Of a stretch of DNA of 64,000 nt, positions 52,945 to 60,865 are shown piece by piece. Made by a program: the position numbers and the translations under genes. The notes under the pieces are model-generated. The model had not been told where the DNA came from. It made no database searches and worked only from the letters and a program-made list of their open reading frames with translations. Source of the stretch: Opitutia bacterium Tous-C4FEB (lineage in GTDB: Bacteria > Verrucomicrobiota > Verrucomicrobiia > Opitutales > Opitutaceae); assembly GCA_002304445.1 (NCBI GenBank), contig NEVA01000014.1:56768-120767 (forward strand). Reading direction: 5' to 3'. Position 1 is the first letter of the stretch. Every line of letters starts with the position of its first letter.

Positions 52945-53721
52945 ATGCCGCTGCCGCCGATATTGCAGGAAGACGAGACGTTCATCGCGTTCGACAAACC
53001 GAGCGGGCTGCTGATTGCGCCCGATCGTTGGGACAAGAAGCGGGAGAATCTGATGGGGCTCGTGCATGCGAAGTTCGGCCACGGCGTGGCCAACGTCCAT
53101 CGGCTCGATGCGGACACGAGCGGAGTGTTGCTCTGCTCGAAGTCGAAGGTGGCGCTGGATTTCTTGAGCGGGCAGTTCCAGTCGAAGACGGTCGGCAAAG
53201 TTTATCTCGCGCTCGTGGTGGTGTTGCCGCCGGAGCGGGCGATGAAAGTCGTGAAGGCGGTGCGCGGGCCGGACGGGGCGTTGCCCCCGGAGTTCACGAT
53301 GGATCAGGCGCTCGGTGAAGATGAACGCCAGCCGGGGCGGATGCGGATTTTCAAAGGGCGGGGTGGCAAGGCGAGCGTGACGGAGTTTCGCGTGCTGGAG
53401 AATTTTGGGCGCTTCGCGTGGGTCGAGTGCCGGCCGCTCACGGGGCGCACGCATCAGATCCGGGTGCACTTGGCGGCGGCGGGCGCGCCGGTGTTGAACG
53501 ACGTGTTCTACGGCGATCCCGAGGTGAAGCTGCTACTCTCAGGCTTGAAGCGCGGCTACAAAGGGCGCGCTGACGAGAAGCCCTTGATCTCGCGGCTCGC
53601 GTTGCACGCCAGCGCGTTGACGGTGAAACACCCGACGACGAAGGAACCCCTGACGATCGCGTCACCGCTCCCGCACGAGTTGGAAGTCGGCCTGAAGTAT
53701 CTGCGGAAATTTGCGGCGTGA
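52945..53721 (+). CDS. RluA family RNA pseudouridine synthase
   Basis: 258 aa. It converts specific uridines in rRNA or tRNA to pseudouridine. The catalytic motif is 'VHRLDADTSGVLLCSKS' (Asp55). 'FIAFDKPSGLLIAPD' precedes it and 'VECRPLTGRTHQIRVHLAAAG' closes the active site. There is no N-terminal S4 domain, so it resembles RluA/RluE-size enzymes rather than RluC/D. Which position it modifies cannot be told. It is divergent from the hydrolase gene, with 170 bp between. Confidence 0.93.
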   Translation: MPLPPILQEDETFIAFDKPSGLLIAPDRWDKKRENLMGLVHAKFGHGVANVHRLDADTSGVLLCSKSKVALDFLSGQFQSKTVGKVYLALVVVLPPERAMKVVKAVRGPDGALPPEFTMDQALGEDERQPGRMRIFKGRGGKASVTEFRVLENFGRFAWVECRPLTGRTHQIRVHLAAAGAPVLNDVFYGDPEVKLLLSGLKRGYKGRADEKPLISRLALHASALTVKHPTTKEPLTIASPLPHELEVGLKYLRKFAA

Positions 53722-53754
53722 TTTTGCCTCGACGCCGCCGGTCGCATTGCCCCC

Positions 53755-54651
53755 TTAGAAGCGAGTGTTAAGCGCGAAGCTCACCCACATGACATTATCG
53801 CCTCGAAGGCGGTAGTTACGATCAGGGAACTCTAAGCGGCGCATTGCGGTGTAGCCGAAATCAGCTTCGATTTCTAGATTAGCGGCGACTTTGTAGGTCA
53901 CGCCAAGACCACCGCGGAGTTCAGTGAGGTCGAGATAGGTATTGTTGAGGCTTTGAATACCTGGGGCAGGGACGCCGAGATTTTTAGTGATACGGTAATT
54001 GCCGCCAAAGACGCTGAGCCCGCCGCGCAAAGTGAGATCTGGATTCAAAGCGTAAGACAAGCCCGTGCGCGGAAAGCCGAGTTCGAATTGTAGATTTTGT
54101 GCCAATTTTAACCGGAACCCGAGAACAGGTAACACGGGACGCTTGTTGAAGGCATTGGCCGTCACACCAAAGATCCAAGTAAGTTCAGAATTAGGCACAT
54201 AAAACGCGGCGAGGAAAAGTGGGGCGTTGAAGCTGTCGGAACCAATTCTTTCAAAATCGCCATAAATGCCGGGGCGCAGTGCGGCGAGATAAGCCCATTT
54301 TTTGTTGAAGGAACCGCGGAAGCCAAGATTCACGGAGAATTCCTGCACGGTTTCTGGCAGTGGAGTATTATCGGGTGTCTCGATTGTGGTGTGCGAGTAG
54401 GCTAGTCCGGGATTGAATAACACGTCTTTGACGATGGGTACCCGGCCGGAGGCGCTGAATTCAAAGCGGCTCAGGCTGATGCCGTCGATCTTGGTGGCGC
54501 CACGTTTGAAATCGCCAGCGTCGGAATACGAGTAACTGCTCGCAAACGTATCAAGCAAAGCCGGACGGAAAGTCACGCTGGACGGTTGGGTGAAACCGAT
54601 GGCGGTGAGGCTAGCGGAAAAAAAGGTAAAGAGGAGTGGGCGGAGGTTCAT
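53755..54651 (-). CDS. DUF6268-like outer-membrane beta-barrel protein
   Basis: 298 aa. Signal peptide MNLRPLLFTFFSASLTAIGFTQ. The mature part alternates short hydrophobic strands and turns ('FNPGLAYSHTTIET', 'ELTWIFGVTANAF', 'LRGGLGVTYKVAANLEIEADFGY') and ends in a C-terminal aromatic residue (ALNTRF), as expected for an outer-membrane barrel. The family match to DUF6268 is by general appearance. The GC content of this gene is visibly lower than its neighbours, suggesting separate origin or relaxed codon selection. Function unknown. Confidence 0.7.
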   Translation of the reverse strand: MNLRPLLFTFFSASLTAIGFTQPSSVTFRPALLDTFASSYSYSDAGDFKRGATKIDGISLSRFEFSASGRVPIVKDVLFNPGLAYSHTTIETPDNTPLPETVQEFSVNLGFRGSFNKKWAYLAALRPGIYGDFERIGSDSFNAPLFLAAFYVPNSELTWIFGVTANAFNKRPVLPVLGFRLKLAQNLQFELGFPRTGLSYALNPDLTLRGGLSVFGGNYRITKNLGVPAPGIQSLNNTYLDLTELRGGLGVTYKVAANLEIEADFGYTAMRRLEFPDRNYRLRGDNVMWVSFALNTRF

Positions 54652-54748
54652 GGAGACGAGGCGTTATTCTATCACGGCAGCCCTGAAGTGCGGTTTCCAG
54701 AAAATAGTGGCGCCGCCGAAAGCGAGGCGCGATTTTCGACGCAGATGG

Positions 54749-55498
54749 CTACGAGCGATTAAGTGCGGCGCGAGCGCGGGCCTGCGATTGAAGATCGTGT
54801 TTATCGCGGGGCGGAAGCTCGAGGGCGCGGGCGAAGGTTTGTTGCGCAGCGTCGGCTTGTCCATCTGAACGCAGGGCAAAGCCAAGTTCAGCGTGGTGGG
54901 AAGGATTTTGCGGATCGAGAGCGACCGCGCGGCGGAGGTGTTGCACGCCGTCAGCGGTCGAGGCGGCGGGGAGGCCGCCGTAGATCAGGCGGACGAGGAA
55001 ACGCGTGGTGGCGTTGATAGAGGCGACTTCATAGTGCCACTGACCGAGGACGTGGTGGGCGTAGCTGTAGTCGGGATCGAGCGCGAGGGCGGCGACGGCG
55101 TAGTCTTTCACGAGGCGGGAGTTGGCGATTTTGGTTTTGTTGTCCGCGTAGAAGCCAATTTTAGCGTAGCAGATTGCGAGCGAGAGAAGGTTGACGGCGT
55201 TATTGGGTGCGAGCGCATGAGCGCGCTTAGCGTAGGAAAGGGCGAGGTCGCAAAATTTTTTCTGCTCGACGAGAGCGGTGCTATCGAACGTGGAGTCGGA
55301 GTATTGGCGGGCGATTTTTTGGAGGATGGCGGGATCGTTGGGCTTCGCTTGGTCGGCGGCGAGGTAGAGCTCGAGGGCGCGGCGGGAATCGAGCTTGGCC
55401 TCGGCAGCGCGGGCGTCGGCGAGGAGTTGCGTGACATCGGCCGCGAGGGCCGAGGCCGCACCGGCGAAGAAAAAGAAGAGCAGGCGGCTGAGGCGCAT
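54749..55498 (-). CDS. Exported TPR-like protein at end of lipid cluster
   Basis: 249 aa from MRLSRLLFFFFAGAASALAAD (signal peptide; 36 track residues upstream rejected). The rest is tetratricopeptide-like: 'ARAAEAKLDSRRALELYLAADQ', 'SYAKRAHALAPNNAVNLLSLAICYAKIG', 'DYAVAALALDPDYSYAHHVLGQWHYE', 'VQHLRRAVALDPQNPSHHAELGFAL' (parts quoted). The 'YAHHVLGQWHYEVA' segment resembles mitochondrial-regulator-type TPR domains. It starts 2 bp after the stop of the second Cfa-like gene, so it is in the same operon. Its role in lipid modification is unknown. Confidence 0.8.
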   Translation of the reverse strand: MRLSRLLFFFFAGAASALAADVTQLLADARAAEAKLDSRRALELYLAADQAKPNDPAILQKIARQYSDSTFDSTALVEQKKFCDLALSYAKRAHALAPNNAVNLLSLAICYAKIGFYADNKTKIANSRLVKDYAVAALALDPDYSYAHHVLGQWHYEVASINATTRFLVRLIYGGLPAASTADGVQHLRRAVALDPQNPSHHAELGFALRSDGQADAAQQTFARALELPPRDKHDLQSQARARAALNRS

Positions 55499-55500
55499 AA

Positions 55501-56511
55501 CTAGATTTTGCGGAAGAGGTAGTGGCTCACGAGCCACTCTTCGCCGCCGCGGTAGCCCCAGAGTTCGGCGCAGCTCAGGTAGAAGATGCGCCAGTAGGCC
55601 CACCACTTCGTCGCGTTTTCGGCGCCGTAGGTTTGGACGAAGATCGGGAAAATCTCGGTGCGGTGGGCGTCCATGTTTTGGAGCCAGTGCTCGGCGGTCT
55701 GTTGGTAGTGACGGCCGTTTACTTTCCAGTCGGAGACGAGCTTGAGGTCGTCTTGGAACTGGAGAAAGAGGTCGTGGGCGGGCATCTGGCCGCCGGTGAA
55801 AAAGTAGCGGCTCATCCAGTCGGTCGAGTCGCGGGCCACGAAATGGTAACTGAACCGGTGGTGCGTGAAGATGTGCGTGAAGAGCATCCCGCCGGGTTTG
55901 AGCCAGCGCGCGATGTGGGCGAAGAGGCGTTGGTAGTTTTTGAGGTGCTCGAACATTTCGACGGAGACGACGCGGTCGAACTTCGCTGGCGCGGTGTCGA
56001 AGACGTTAATATCGGCCGTGATGATCGTGAGGTTGGTGAGGCCGCGCTGCTTCGCCTCGGCGTCGATGTGCTCTTTTTGGGTGCGGGAATTGGAGATCGC
56101 GGTGATCTGCGAGCTGGGGAACTTTTTGGCGTTGTAGAGGCAGAGGGAGCCCCAGCCGCAGCCGAGTTCGAGGATGGTCTGGCCGTCGGCGAGCTGGGCG
56201 CGCTCAGCGTAGAGGGCGAGCATGGCGTCCTCGGCTTGGTCGAGGGTTTCTTTGCCGGTGGGATAGAGGCAGCCGGAGTATTTCAGATTTTGGCCGAGGC
56301 AGAGTTGGTAGAAGCGCGTGGGGACTTCGTAGTGCTGGGTGTTGGCGGCGGCGGTTTGCTCGGCGAGGGCGCGGGTCTTGAGATCGGCGACATAGGCCTC
56401 GCGGCGGTAGGTCGTGGACTCGCCACGGATGCGCTGGGCGAGCAGGCGGCGGATGCCGATGCGCAGGAGCCAGTCGGGGAGGAGATTTTTCTCGAGGAGG
56501 GAATCAATCAT
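55501..56511 (-). CDS. Second Cfa-like SAM methyltransferase
   Basis: 336 aa. It belongs to the cyclopropane-fatty-acyl-phospholipid synthase/mycolic-acid-type methyltransferase superfamily but lacks the long N-terminal domain of Cfa. 'QHYEVPTRFYQLCLGQNLKYSGCLY' is the family substrate/bicarbonate-region motif. 'QTILELGCGWGSLCLYNAKKF' is SAM motif I. 'DRVVSVEMFEHLKNYQRLFA' and 'THHRFSYHFVARDSTDWMSRYFFTGG' (in part) follow, the latter typical of the short Cfa-like branch related to plant N-methyltransferases. It is probably cytoplasmic, methylating lipid or a small amine. It lies in the same leftward cluster as cfa. Confidence 0.87.
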   Translation of the reverse strand: MIDSLLEKNLLPDWLLRIGIRRLLAQRIRGESTTYRREAYVADLKTRALAEQTAAANTQHYEVPTRFYQLCLGQNLKYSGCLYPTGKETLDQAEDAMLALYAERAQLADGQTILELGCGWGSLCLYNAKKFPSSQITAISNSRTQKEHIDAEAKQRGLTNLTIITADINVFDTAPAKFDRVVSVEMFEHLKNYQRLFAHIARWLKPGGMLFTHIFTHHRFSYHFVARDSTDWMSRYFFTGGQMPAHDLFLQFQDDLKLVSDWKVNGRHYQQTAEHWLQNMDAHRTEIFPIFVQTYGAENATKWWAYWRIFYLSCAELWGYRGGEEWLVSHYLFRKI

Positions 56512-56520
56512 TTTTTAACC

Positions 56521-56548
56521 ACGGATGGACACGGATGGACACGGATGA
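56521..56548. repeat. Short tandem repeat ACGGATGGAC
   Basis: Two and a half tandem copies of the 10-mer ACGGATGGAC (56521-56530, 56531-56540, partial to 56548) lie in the 94-bp gap between the second Cfa-like gene and the DUF1295 gene. This pattern (ccacggatggacacggatg) is of a kind commonly seen between genes in verrucomicrobial genomes, by my recollection. A small hairpin TCGGG...CCCGA follows at 56559-56575. Confidence 0.55.
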
Positions 56549-56605
56549 GGAGGGGGAGTCGGGCTTCGAACCCGAGGAAAGAGGAAAGAGAAAGATTAAG
56601 GGGTG

Positions 56606-57403
56606 TTAGGCAGGCGGGAGTTTTTTTGGAAACCACGGGATGAAGGCGCTGGTGGTGGCTTGGTAACGGCGGTAGGCATCGCCGCGGCTGCGGATGGATT
56701 GTTCCTCGGTCATGGGGATGCCGGTCACGCGGAGCAGGAGGTAGAGGATGCTCACGGGGCCGAGAATTGCGACCCAGCCCCAAGGTGAGCCGAGGGCGAA
56801 AACGAAAAACCCGACCCAGATGAGCCATTCGAAAAAGTAGTTGGGGTGCCGGCTGGTGCGCCAGAGGCCGACGGCGCAAACTTGGCCCTTGTTGGCGGGG
56901 TTCCGCTTGAAGGCGGCGAGTTGGGCGTCGGCCAAGGCTTCGCCGCTGATGGCGATGAGCCAGAGCACAGCACCCGCGATTTCGAGCGGGTGGAGGGACG
57001 GTGCGGGGTTGAGAGCGACGACGATGAAGGCGGTGCCGAGCAGGACAACGGACGCAGCCTGCATCTGAAAAAACCAGAACATTTTTGAAACGAAATTGGC
57101 GGCCCAGTCCTTGCGGAGTTGGAGGTAACGGCCGTCTTCAACGGGATGGTGGCCGATGACGCGGATCGCGAGGTGGGTGCCGAGACGCAGGCTCCAGATG
57201 AGCGCGAGCGACGCGATGAGCGCGCGACGCACGGGCCAGCCGGAGGCGGTGGCGGCGTAGAAGAGGGCGAGCAGGCCGAAGGCGTAGGACCAAGCGACGT
57301 CGACGATGCCGTAGTTGTCGTAGCGGCGGGCGACGACATAAAGCGCGGCGAAGAGCGCGCAGAGACCGGCGAGCGCGAGGGCGATGAGGACGAAGGCGGA
57401 CAT
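56606..57403 (-). CDS. DUF1295 membrane protein (steroid 5-alpha-reductase-like)
   Basis: 265 aa with six or seven hydrophobic helices. The C-terminal half matches the DUF1295/isoprenylcysteine- or steroid-reductase-like fold: 'DGRYLQLRKDWAANFVSKMFWFFQMQAA' (in part), 'AVGLWRTSRHPNYFFEWLIWVGFFVFALGSP' (in part) with the conserved RHPNYF, and 'TEEQSIRSRGDAYRRYQ'. Relatives use NADPH or SAM with lipid substrates. In this cluster it may reduce a methylated or unsaturated acyl chain; this is inference. It lies 3 bp after the DUF2062 gene. Confidence 0.9.
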   Translation of the reverse strand: MSAFVLIALALAGLCALFAALYVVARRYDNYGIVDVAWSYAFGLLALFYAATASGWPVRRALIASLALIWSLRLGTHLAIRVIGHHPVEDGRYLQLRKDWAANFVSKMFWFFQMQAASVVLLGTAFIVVALNPAPSLHPLEIAGAVLWLIAISGEALADAQLAAFKRNPANKGQVCAVGLWRTSRHPNYFFEWLIWVGFFVFALGSPWGWVAILGPVSILYLLLRVTGIPMTEEQSIRSRGDAYRRYQATTSAFIPWFPKKLPPA

Positions 57404-57406
57404 AAA

Positions 57407-57949
57407 TCAGGCGCGGCGGGCGAGGGCGATGCCGAGGCGGCGGAGGGCGGGGCGGGTGGCGTAGAAGAGGATGGCCGTGATGATGGGGACGCTGATGATC
57501 CAGGCCGTAAACGCGTGGACGCCGACCATGCCGAACTTGGCCCAGAACTCGCCCTGAGACGTGAAGAAAAGGCGGGAAACCTCGGGGGGATCGAAGGGCA
57601 TCGCGGCGGCGCCAAAAATCGCAGCGCCGACCTTGATGTAGACTGCGACCATCGGAATCCAGATCGGCCACATGAGCTGGTTGAGGACTTGGATGATCGG
57701 CTGGTTGAGTTTGAAGGCGGCCGCGACGGCGAAGCAGAGGATCGTGGTGAAGCCGAGAAACGGAAACAGGGAAAGAGCGACGCCGAGCCCGACGGTGAAG
57801 GCGATGCGGTCGGGGGTGATGCCTTGGGTGAGCTGCGCGGTGATCGGGCCGAGGATGCGCCGACGGAAAAATGATGGCTTGGGGGCCGCGGGATCGGGCG
57901 GCGGCGCGGGGTCGGGCGAGAAGACGGGCGGAGTGGCGGCTGCGCTCAT
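57407..57949 (-). CDS. DUF2062 membrane protein
   Basis: 180 aa from MSAAATPPVFSPDPAPPPDP, with a Pro-rich cytoplasmic N-terminus, then 'ITPDRIAFTVGLGVALSLFPFLGF' (DUF2062 start motif), 'FKLNQPIIQVLNQLMWPIWIP' and two further helices. The ATG overlaps the upstream gene's TGA (ATGA), so translational coupling is likely and the long track ORF start is wrong. The function of DUF2062 is unknown. Its recurrence beside Cfa genes suggests a membrane-lipid role. Confidence 0.87.
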   Translation of the reverse strand: MSAAATPPVFSPDPAPPPDPAAPKPSFFRRRILGPITAQLTQGITPDRIAFTVGLGVALSLFPFLGFTTILCFAVAAAFKLNQPIIQVLNQLMWPIWIPMVAVYIKVGAAIFGAAAMPFDPPEVSRLFFTSQGEFWAKFGMVGVHAFTAWIISVPIITAILFYATRPALRRLGIALARRA

Positions 57950-58362
57950 TTGAGGAGGGACCAGAAGCCGAGGGTGTAGATCGCGACGCCGACTAAGGCG
58001 AGTCCGACGGGAAGCGCGAGGCGGGGCGGATTGCGGCGGGTGAAGACCTGGTCGAGTTCGTCGAGGCGGGAGATGCGGAAGAGTTCGACGAGCAGGTAGA
58101 GCGACATGGCAAGGTTGCCCCAGAGAATGATCGCGATGAACCAGAGGACACGGAGGGCGAGGGTGGTTTCTTTCCAAGCGACCCAGACGAAAAAGGCGAT
58201 GAAGGCGAAGTAGGCGTCGAAGAGCGTGGCGACGACCCAGCGGTCGCGGATCACGGGTCCGGCGATGAATTCGCCGAGCGGTTGGCCCACGCTGGCCCAC
58301 GAAGTGACCCAGAGCATCGCGGTGAAGATGGCGATGAAGAGAAGGCGGAGAAAGAGGAGCAT
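57946..58362 (-). CDS. Small membrane protein, DUF1475-like
   Basis: 138 aa from MLLFLRLLFIAIFTAMLWVTSWAS, with four hydrophobic helices and the segment 'VIRDRWVVATLFDAYFAFIAFFVWVAWKE' (in part) that resembles DUF1475 proteins; the assignment is tentative. The C-terminal 'ISRLDELDQVFTRRNP' faces the cytoplasm. It is in the middle of the lipid cluster between cfa and DUF2062. A 13-bp-stem hairpin lies just upstream of its start. Confidence 0.72.
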   Translation of the reverse strand: MLLFLRLLFIAIFTAMLWVTSWASVGQPLGEFIAGPVIRDRWVVATLFDAYFAFIAFFVWVAWKETTLALRVLWFIAIILWGNLAMSLYLLVELFRISRLDELDQVFTRRNPPRLALPVGLALVGVAIYTLGFWSLLK

Positions 58363-58381
58363 GGAGGCGAAAGTGTAGAAG

Positions 58382-58423
58382 CCCGCTGGCGGGCGCTGGC
58401 GACCGGAAACGCCCGCCAGCGGG
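58382..58423. repeat. Intra-operon hairpin between cfa and the next gene
   Basis: CCCGCTGGCGGGC (58382-58394) and GCCCGCCAGCGGG (58411-58423) make a perfect 13-bp stem with a 16-nt loop within the 64-bp gap after the cfa stop. On the leftward transcript no U-run follows, whereas TTTTT follows on the opposite strand. It may be an mRNA stabiliser or processing site that sets the expression ratio between cfa and the downstream genes, or a dispersed repeat. Confidence 0.6.
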
Positions 58424-58426
58424 TTT

Positions 58427-59722
58427 TTACAGGGAGAGGTTGTTGGCGCGCGTGTGAAGCGTGTGGACGACGGAGATGTTGCGCAGGGCGAAGGCAGCTT
58501 CGCAGTAGTTGAGATAGTAGCTCCACTTGCGGATGAAACGCTCGTCGAAGCCGAGGGCTTGGACCTGTTCGAGGCGGGCGCGGAAGTTGTCGTGCCACAC
58601 GCGGAGGGTGCGGGCGTAGTCGGGGCCGAAATCATCGACGGCGTGGAGGACGAAGCCGCCGGCGCGGGTGAGCTCGGTGTTGACGCGGTTGAGCGAGAGC
58701 AGGAGCGAGCCGGGAAAAATGTGTTTCTGGATGAAATCCACGCCGCGGCGGAACTTGTCGTAGCGGGAATCGGGGCAGGTGATAAACTGTAGGGCGAGCA
58801 AACCGTCGGGCTTCAGGCAGCGGTGGAGGACAGCGGTGAACTCGGGGAGATAGCGGTGGCCGATGGCTTCCATCATTTCGATGGAAACGATCTTATCGAA
58901 CTGGCCGGAGAGATCGCGGTAGTCCCGAAACTCGACCGTGACGCGGTCGGTGAGGCCGGCGGCGGCGATGCGGGCGCGGGCGTATTCGAGTTGTTCGCGG
59001 GAGATGGTGACGGTAGTGACGCGACAGCCGTAGGTGCGCGCGGCGTGAAGGGACCAGCCGCCCCAGCCGGTGCCGATTTCGAGGACGTGGTCGGTGGGTT
59101 GGAGGCGGAGGTGGCGACAGAGGGCGTCGTTTTTCTCGCGTTGGGCGGCTTCGAGGGTGAAGCCGGGCTGCGCCCACTTCGCGGCGGAATACATCATCGA
59201 AGGGTCGAGGAAGAGGGCGAAGAAATCGTTGGAGAGATCGTAGTGTTCGCTGATGTTGCGCTGCGCGGTGGCACGGGAATTGGGGCGGAGGAGATGGCCG
59301 ATGCGGTTGAGCCAACGGAGCGAGTTGACGGCGGCATCTTTGGCCTGCTTGGCCCCGGCAAGGGTCGGCGCGGTGTCGACGTTCAACACGAAGAACGCGA
59401 TCACGGCGGTGAGATCGGGCGTCTCCCAGTCGCCGTCGACGTAGGACTCGGCAAAGCCGATATCACCGGCGAGGGCGCACTTGTTGAAAAACCCCTCGCG
59501 GCGAACGCGGATGACGGCGGCGGCGGAGATATCGAGCGGGAGGCGGCGGTTCAGGGCGTCGGCGTGGGTGCCGAAATCATGGACGGTGCCGTCGGCCAAC
59601 TCGAGGCGGAGATGGCCAAGGTTCATGGCGCCGAAGGCCTTTAGGATCGAGCCACGGAAGAAGGACGGTTTGACGCGGGCGGAAATGGGCGCGGTCGAGG
59701 TGGTGACGGTGTCTTTGTTCAT
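58427..59722 (-). CDS. cfa: Cyclopropane-fatty-acyl-phospholipid synthase
   Basis: 431 aa from MNKDTVTTSTAPISARVKPSFF. The N-terminal lipid-binding domain ('GHLRLELADGTVHDFG', 'FAESYVDGDWETPDLTAVIAFF') is typical of full-length Cfa. 'NISEHYDLSNDFFALFLDPSMMYSAAKW', 'HVLEIGTGWGGWSLHAARTYG', 'QFDKIVSIEMMEAIGHRYLPEF' (parts quoted) follow. It transfers a methylene/methyl from SAM to unsaturated acyl chains in membrane phospholipids. The ATG overlaps the TGA of the DUF1365 gene (ATGA), fixing the start; the track ORF's extra 71 codons are rejected. DUF1365-Cfa pairing is widespread. Confidence 0.94.
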   Translation of the reverse strand: MNKDTVTTSTAPISARVKPSFFRGSILKAFGAMNLGHLRLELADGTVHDFGTHADALNRRLPLDISAAAVIRVRREGFFNKCALAGDIGFAESYVDGDWETPDLTAVIAFFVLNVDTAPTLAGAKQAKDAAVNSLRWLNRIGHLLRPNSRATAQRNISEHYDLSNDFFALFLDPSMMYSAAKWAQPGFTLEAAQREKNDALCRHLRLQPTDHVLEIGTGWGGWSLHAARTYGCRVTTVTISREQLEYARARIAAAGLTDRVTVEFRDYRDLSGQFDKIVSIEMMEAIGHRYLPEFTAVLHRCLKPDGLLALQFITCPDSRYDKFRRGVDFIQKHIFPGSLLLSLNRVNTELTRAGGFVLHAVDDFGPDYARTLRVWHDNFRARLEQVQALGFDERFIRKWSYYLNYCEAAFALRNISVVHTLHTRANNLSL

Positions 59723-60633
59723 GCGGCTTCGGAAGGGACGGACAGTTTGGCGGTGGATGCGGCACCTTGGGCGGAATGGGCGATGGAGGCGTGGGGGCGG
59801 TAGAGGTCGCGCTGATCGGGAGCGCGGGCGGCCTTGGCGAACCAAGGCAGGCGGCGGAACCAGAGCAGAGCGGCGTGCCAGTGAATGAGAGCGATGATGC
59901 GGAGGGTGATGGCCGGATATTTCAACGAAAACCACGCCAACCGGCCGCCGGTGAGCTCGCGGCGCGGCCCGGCGAGGGTGCTCGTGAGGGTGCGGTCGGC
60001 GCCGATGTAATCGTCAATCTGGATAGAGAGGCGCTCGTGCGGGGTGCGGAGGGTGAAATCGAAGGCGGTATCAACGTCGGAAAACGGAGAGACGTAAAAG
60101 TGCTTGGGGGTGCGGAGAGTGAAGCTCGTGCCGGCGACGCGAGTCTCGGGGCCCAGGAAGTAGGGCTTCATCTCCTTGAACGTGTTGGTCACTTCGGCGA
60201 GGGAGGCGACACAGGTGCCGGCGGCGTCGTAGCAGAAATAGAATGAGACTGGGTTGAAAAGATAACCGAGGACGCGGGGAAGCGTCACCAAAACGACGCG
60301 GCCGCCGGTGAGGTCGATGTCGCGTGTCGCGAGGAAGGCGGTGATGCGGTCCTTGAGTGATGCTGGGCCGGAGGCGCGGGGTGGTGCGGCCGGGCCCGAC
60401 GCTTGGCCGGTGGGATTGTAGAGCGGCTCGGCGGTGGGAAAGAAATCGCGGTCGCGGAAGGAGAAAAAGTTGGACCGGTTGTGAGAGAACAGCGGAAGGC
60501 GGCGGTGAAGCTCGGGGAGTTCGTCGAGGTCGAAAGCGAACAGGAAGATGCGATAGACAAAGCGGTGCTCTTTGGGAGAAAAGCGGTGATGCAGCACGGT
60601 GCACTCATAGAGGCTGGATCGGAGGGGGAGCAC
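59719..60633 (-). CDS. DUF1365 domain protein, first gene of lipid cluster
   Basis: 304 aa from a GTG (MLPLRSSLYECTVLHHRFSPKEH), with a TTG seven codons upstream as the alternative in the track. Family segments are 'SLYECTVLHHRFSPKEHRFVYRIFLFAFDLDELPELH' (in part), 'TLPRVLGYLFNPVSFYFCYD', 'TNTFKEMKPYFL' and 'KHFYVSPFSDVDTAFDF'. No catalytic role is established; DUF1365 is nearly always beside Cfa-type enzymes and a flavin oxidase, the latter not seen here. A promoter-like pair ends 13 bp upstream of the GTG, supporting the shorter start. Confidence 0.88.
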   Translation of the reverse strand: MLPLRSSLYECTVLHHRFSPKEHRFVYRIFLFAFDLDELPELHRRLPLFSHNRSNFFSFRDRDFFPTAEPLYNPTGQASGPAAPPRASGPASLKDRITAFLATRDIDLTGGRVVLVTLPRVLGYLFNPVSFYFCYDAAGTCVASLAEVTNTFKEMKPYFLGPETRVAGTSFTLRTPKHFYVSPFSDVDTAFDFTLRTPHERLSIQIDDYIGADRTLTSTLAGPRRELTGGRLAWFSLKYPAITLRIIALIHWHAALLWFRRLPWFAKAARAPDQRDLYRPHASIAHSAQGAASTAKLSVPSEAA

Positions 60634-60645
60634 GGTAGGTGGAGA

Positions 60646-60673
60646 TGAATACAAACCGAACGGCTACGTTCAA
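60646..60673 (-). promoter_or_regulatory. Probable promoter of the lipid cluster
   Basis: On the minus strand TTGAAC and TATTCA are spaced by 16 bp, a good sigma-70-type match in otherwise GC-rich sequence. Initiation would fall about 6 bp before the GTG at 60633, giving a nearly leaderless message. Confidence 0.45.
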
Positions 60674-60791
60674 GCGCGGGCGGTGGATGCTCCGAAGACG
60701 GCCATGGCAGGGCGGTCGAGGGGACGAACGATGAACGATCTTGCCAGTTGCGTTGCCGAAGACCGGCGAACGTGACGTGGGACGTGAGACG

Positions 60792-60825
60792 AAAAACCCG
60801 GCGCGCGCGGGGCGCGGGCCGGGTT
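60792..60825 (-). terminator. Terminator of the TonB receptor gene
   Basis: On the minus strand AACCCGGC and GCCGGGTT enclose a GC-rich loop (itself able to pair as GCGC/GCGC) and are followed by TTTTT. It begins about 40 bp after the receptor stop codon and is a textbook rho-independent terminator. Confidence 0.88.
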
Positions 60826-60865
60826 GGGATTCGTGGTACCCGGGCGGAAGGCCGGGTCCAGGTAC

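Noticed and set aside
56521-56548. CRISPR-like tandem repeat
   Set aside because: The repeat unit is 10 bp with no spacers and only two and a half copies.
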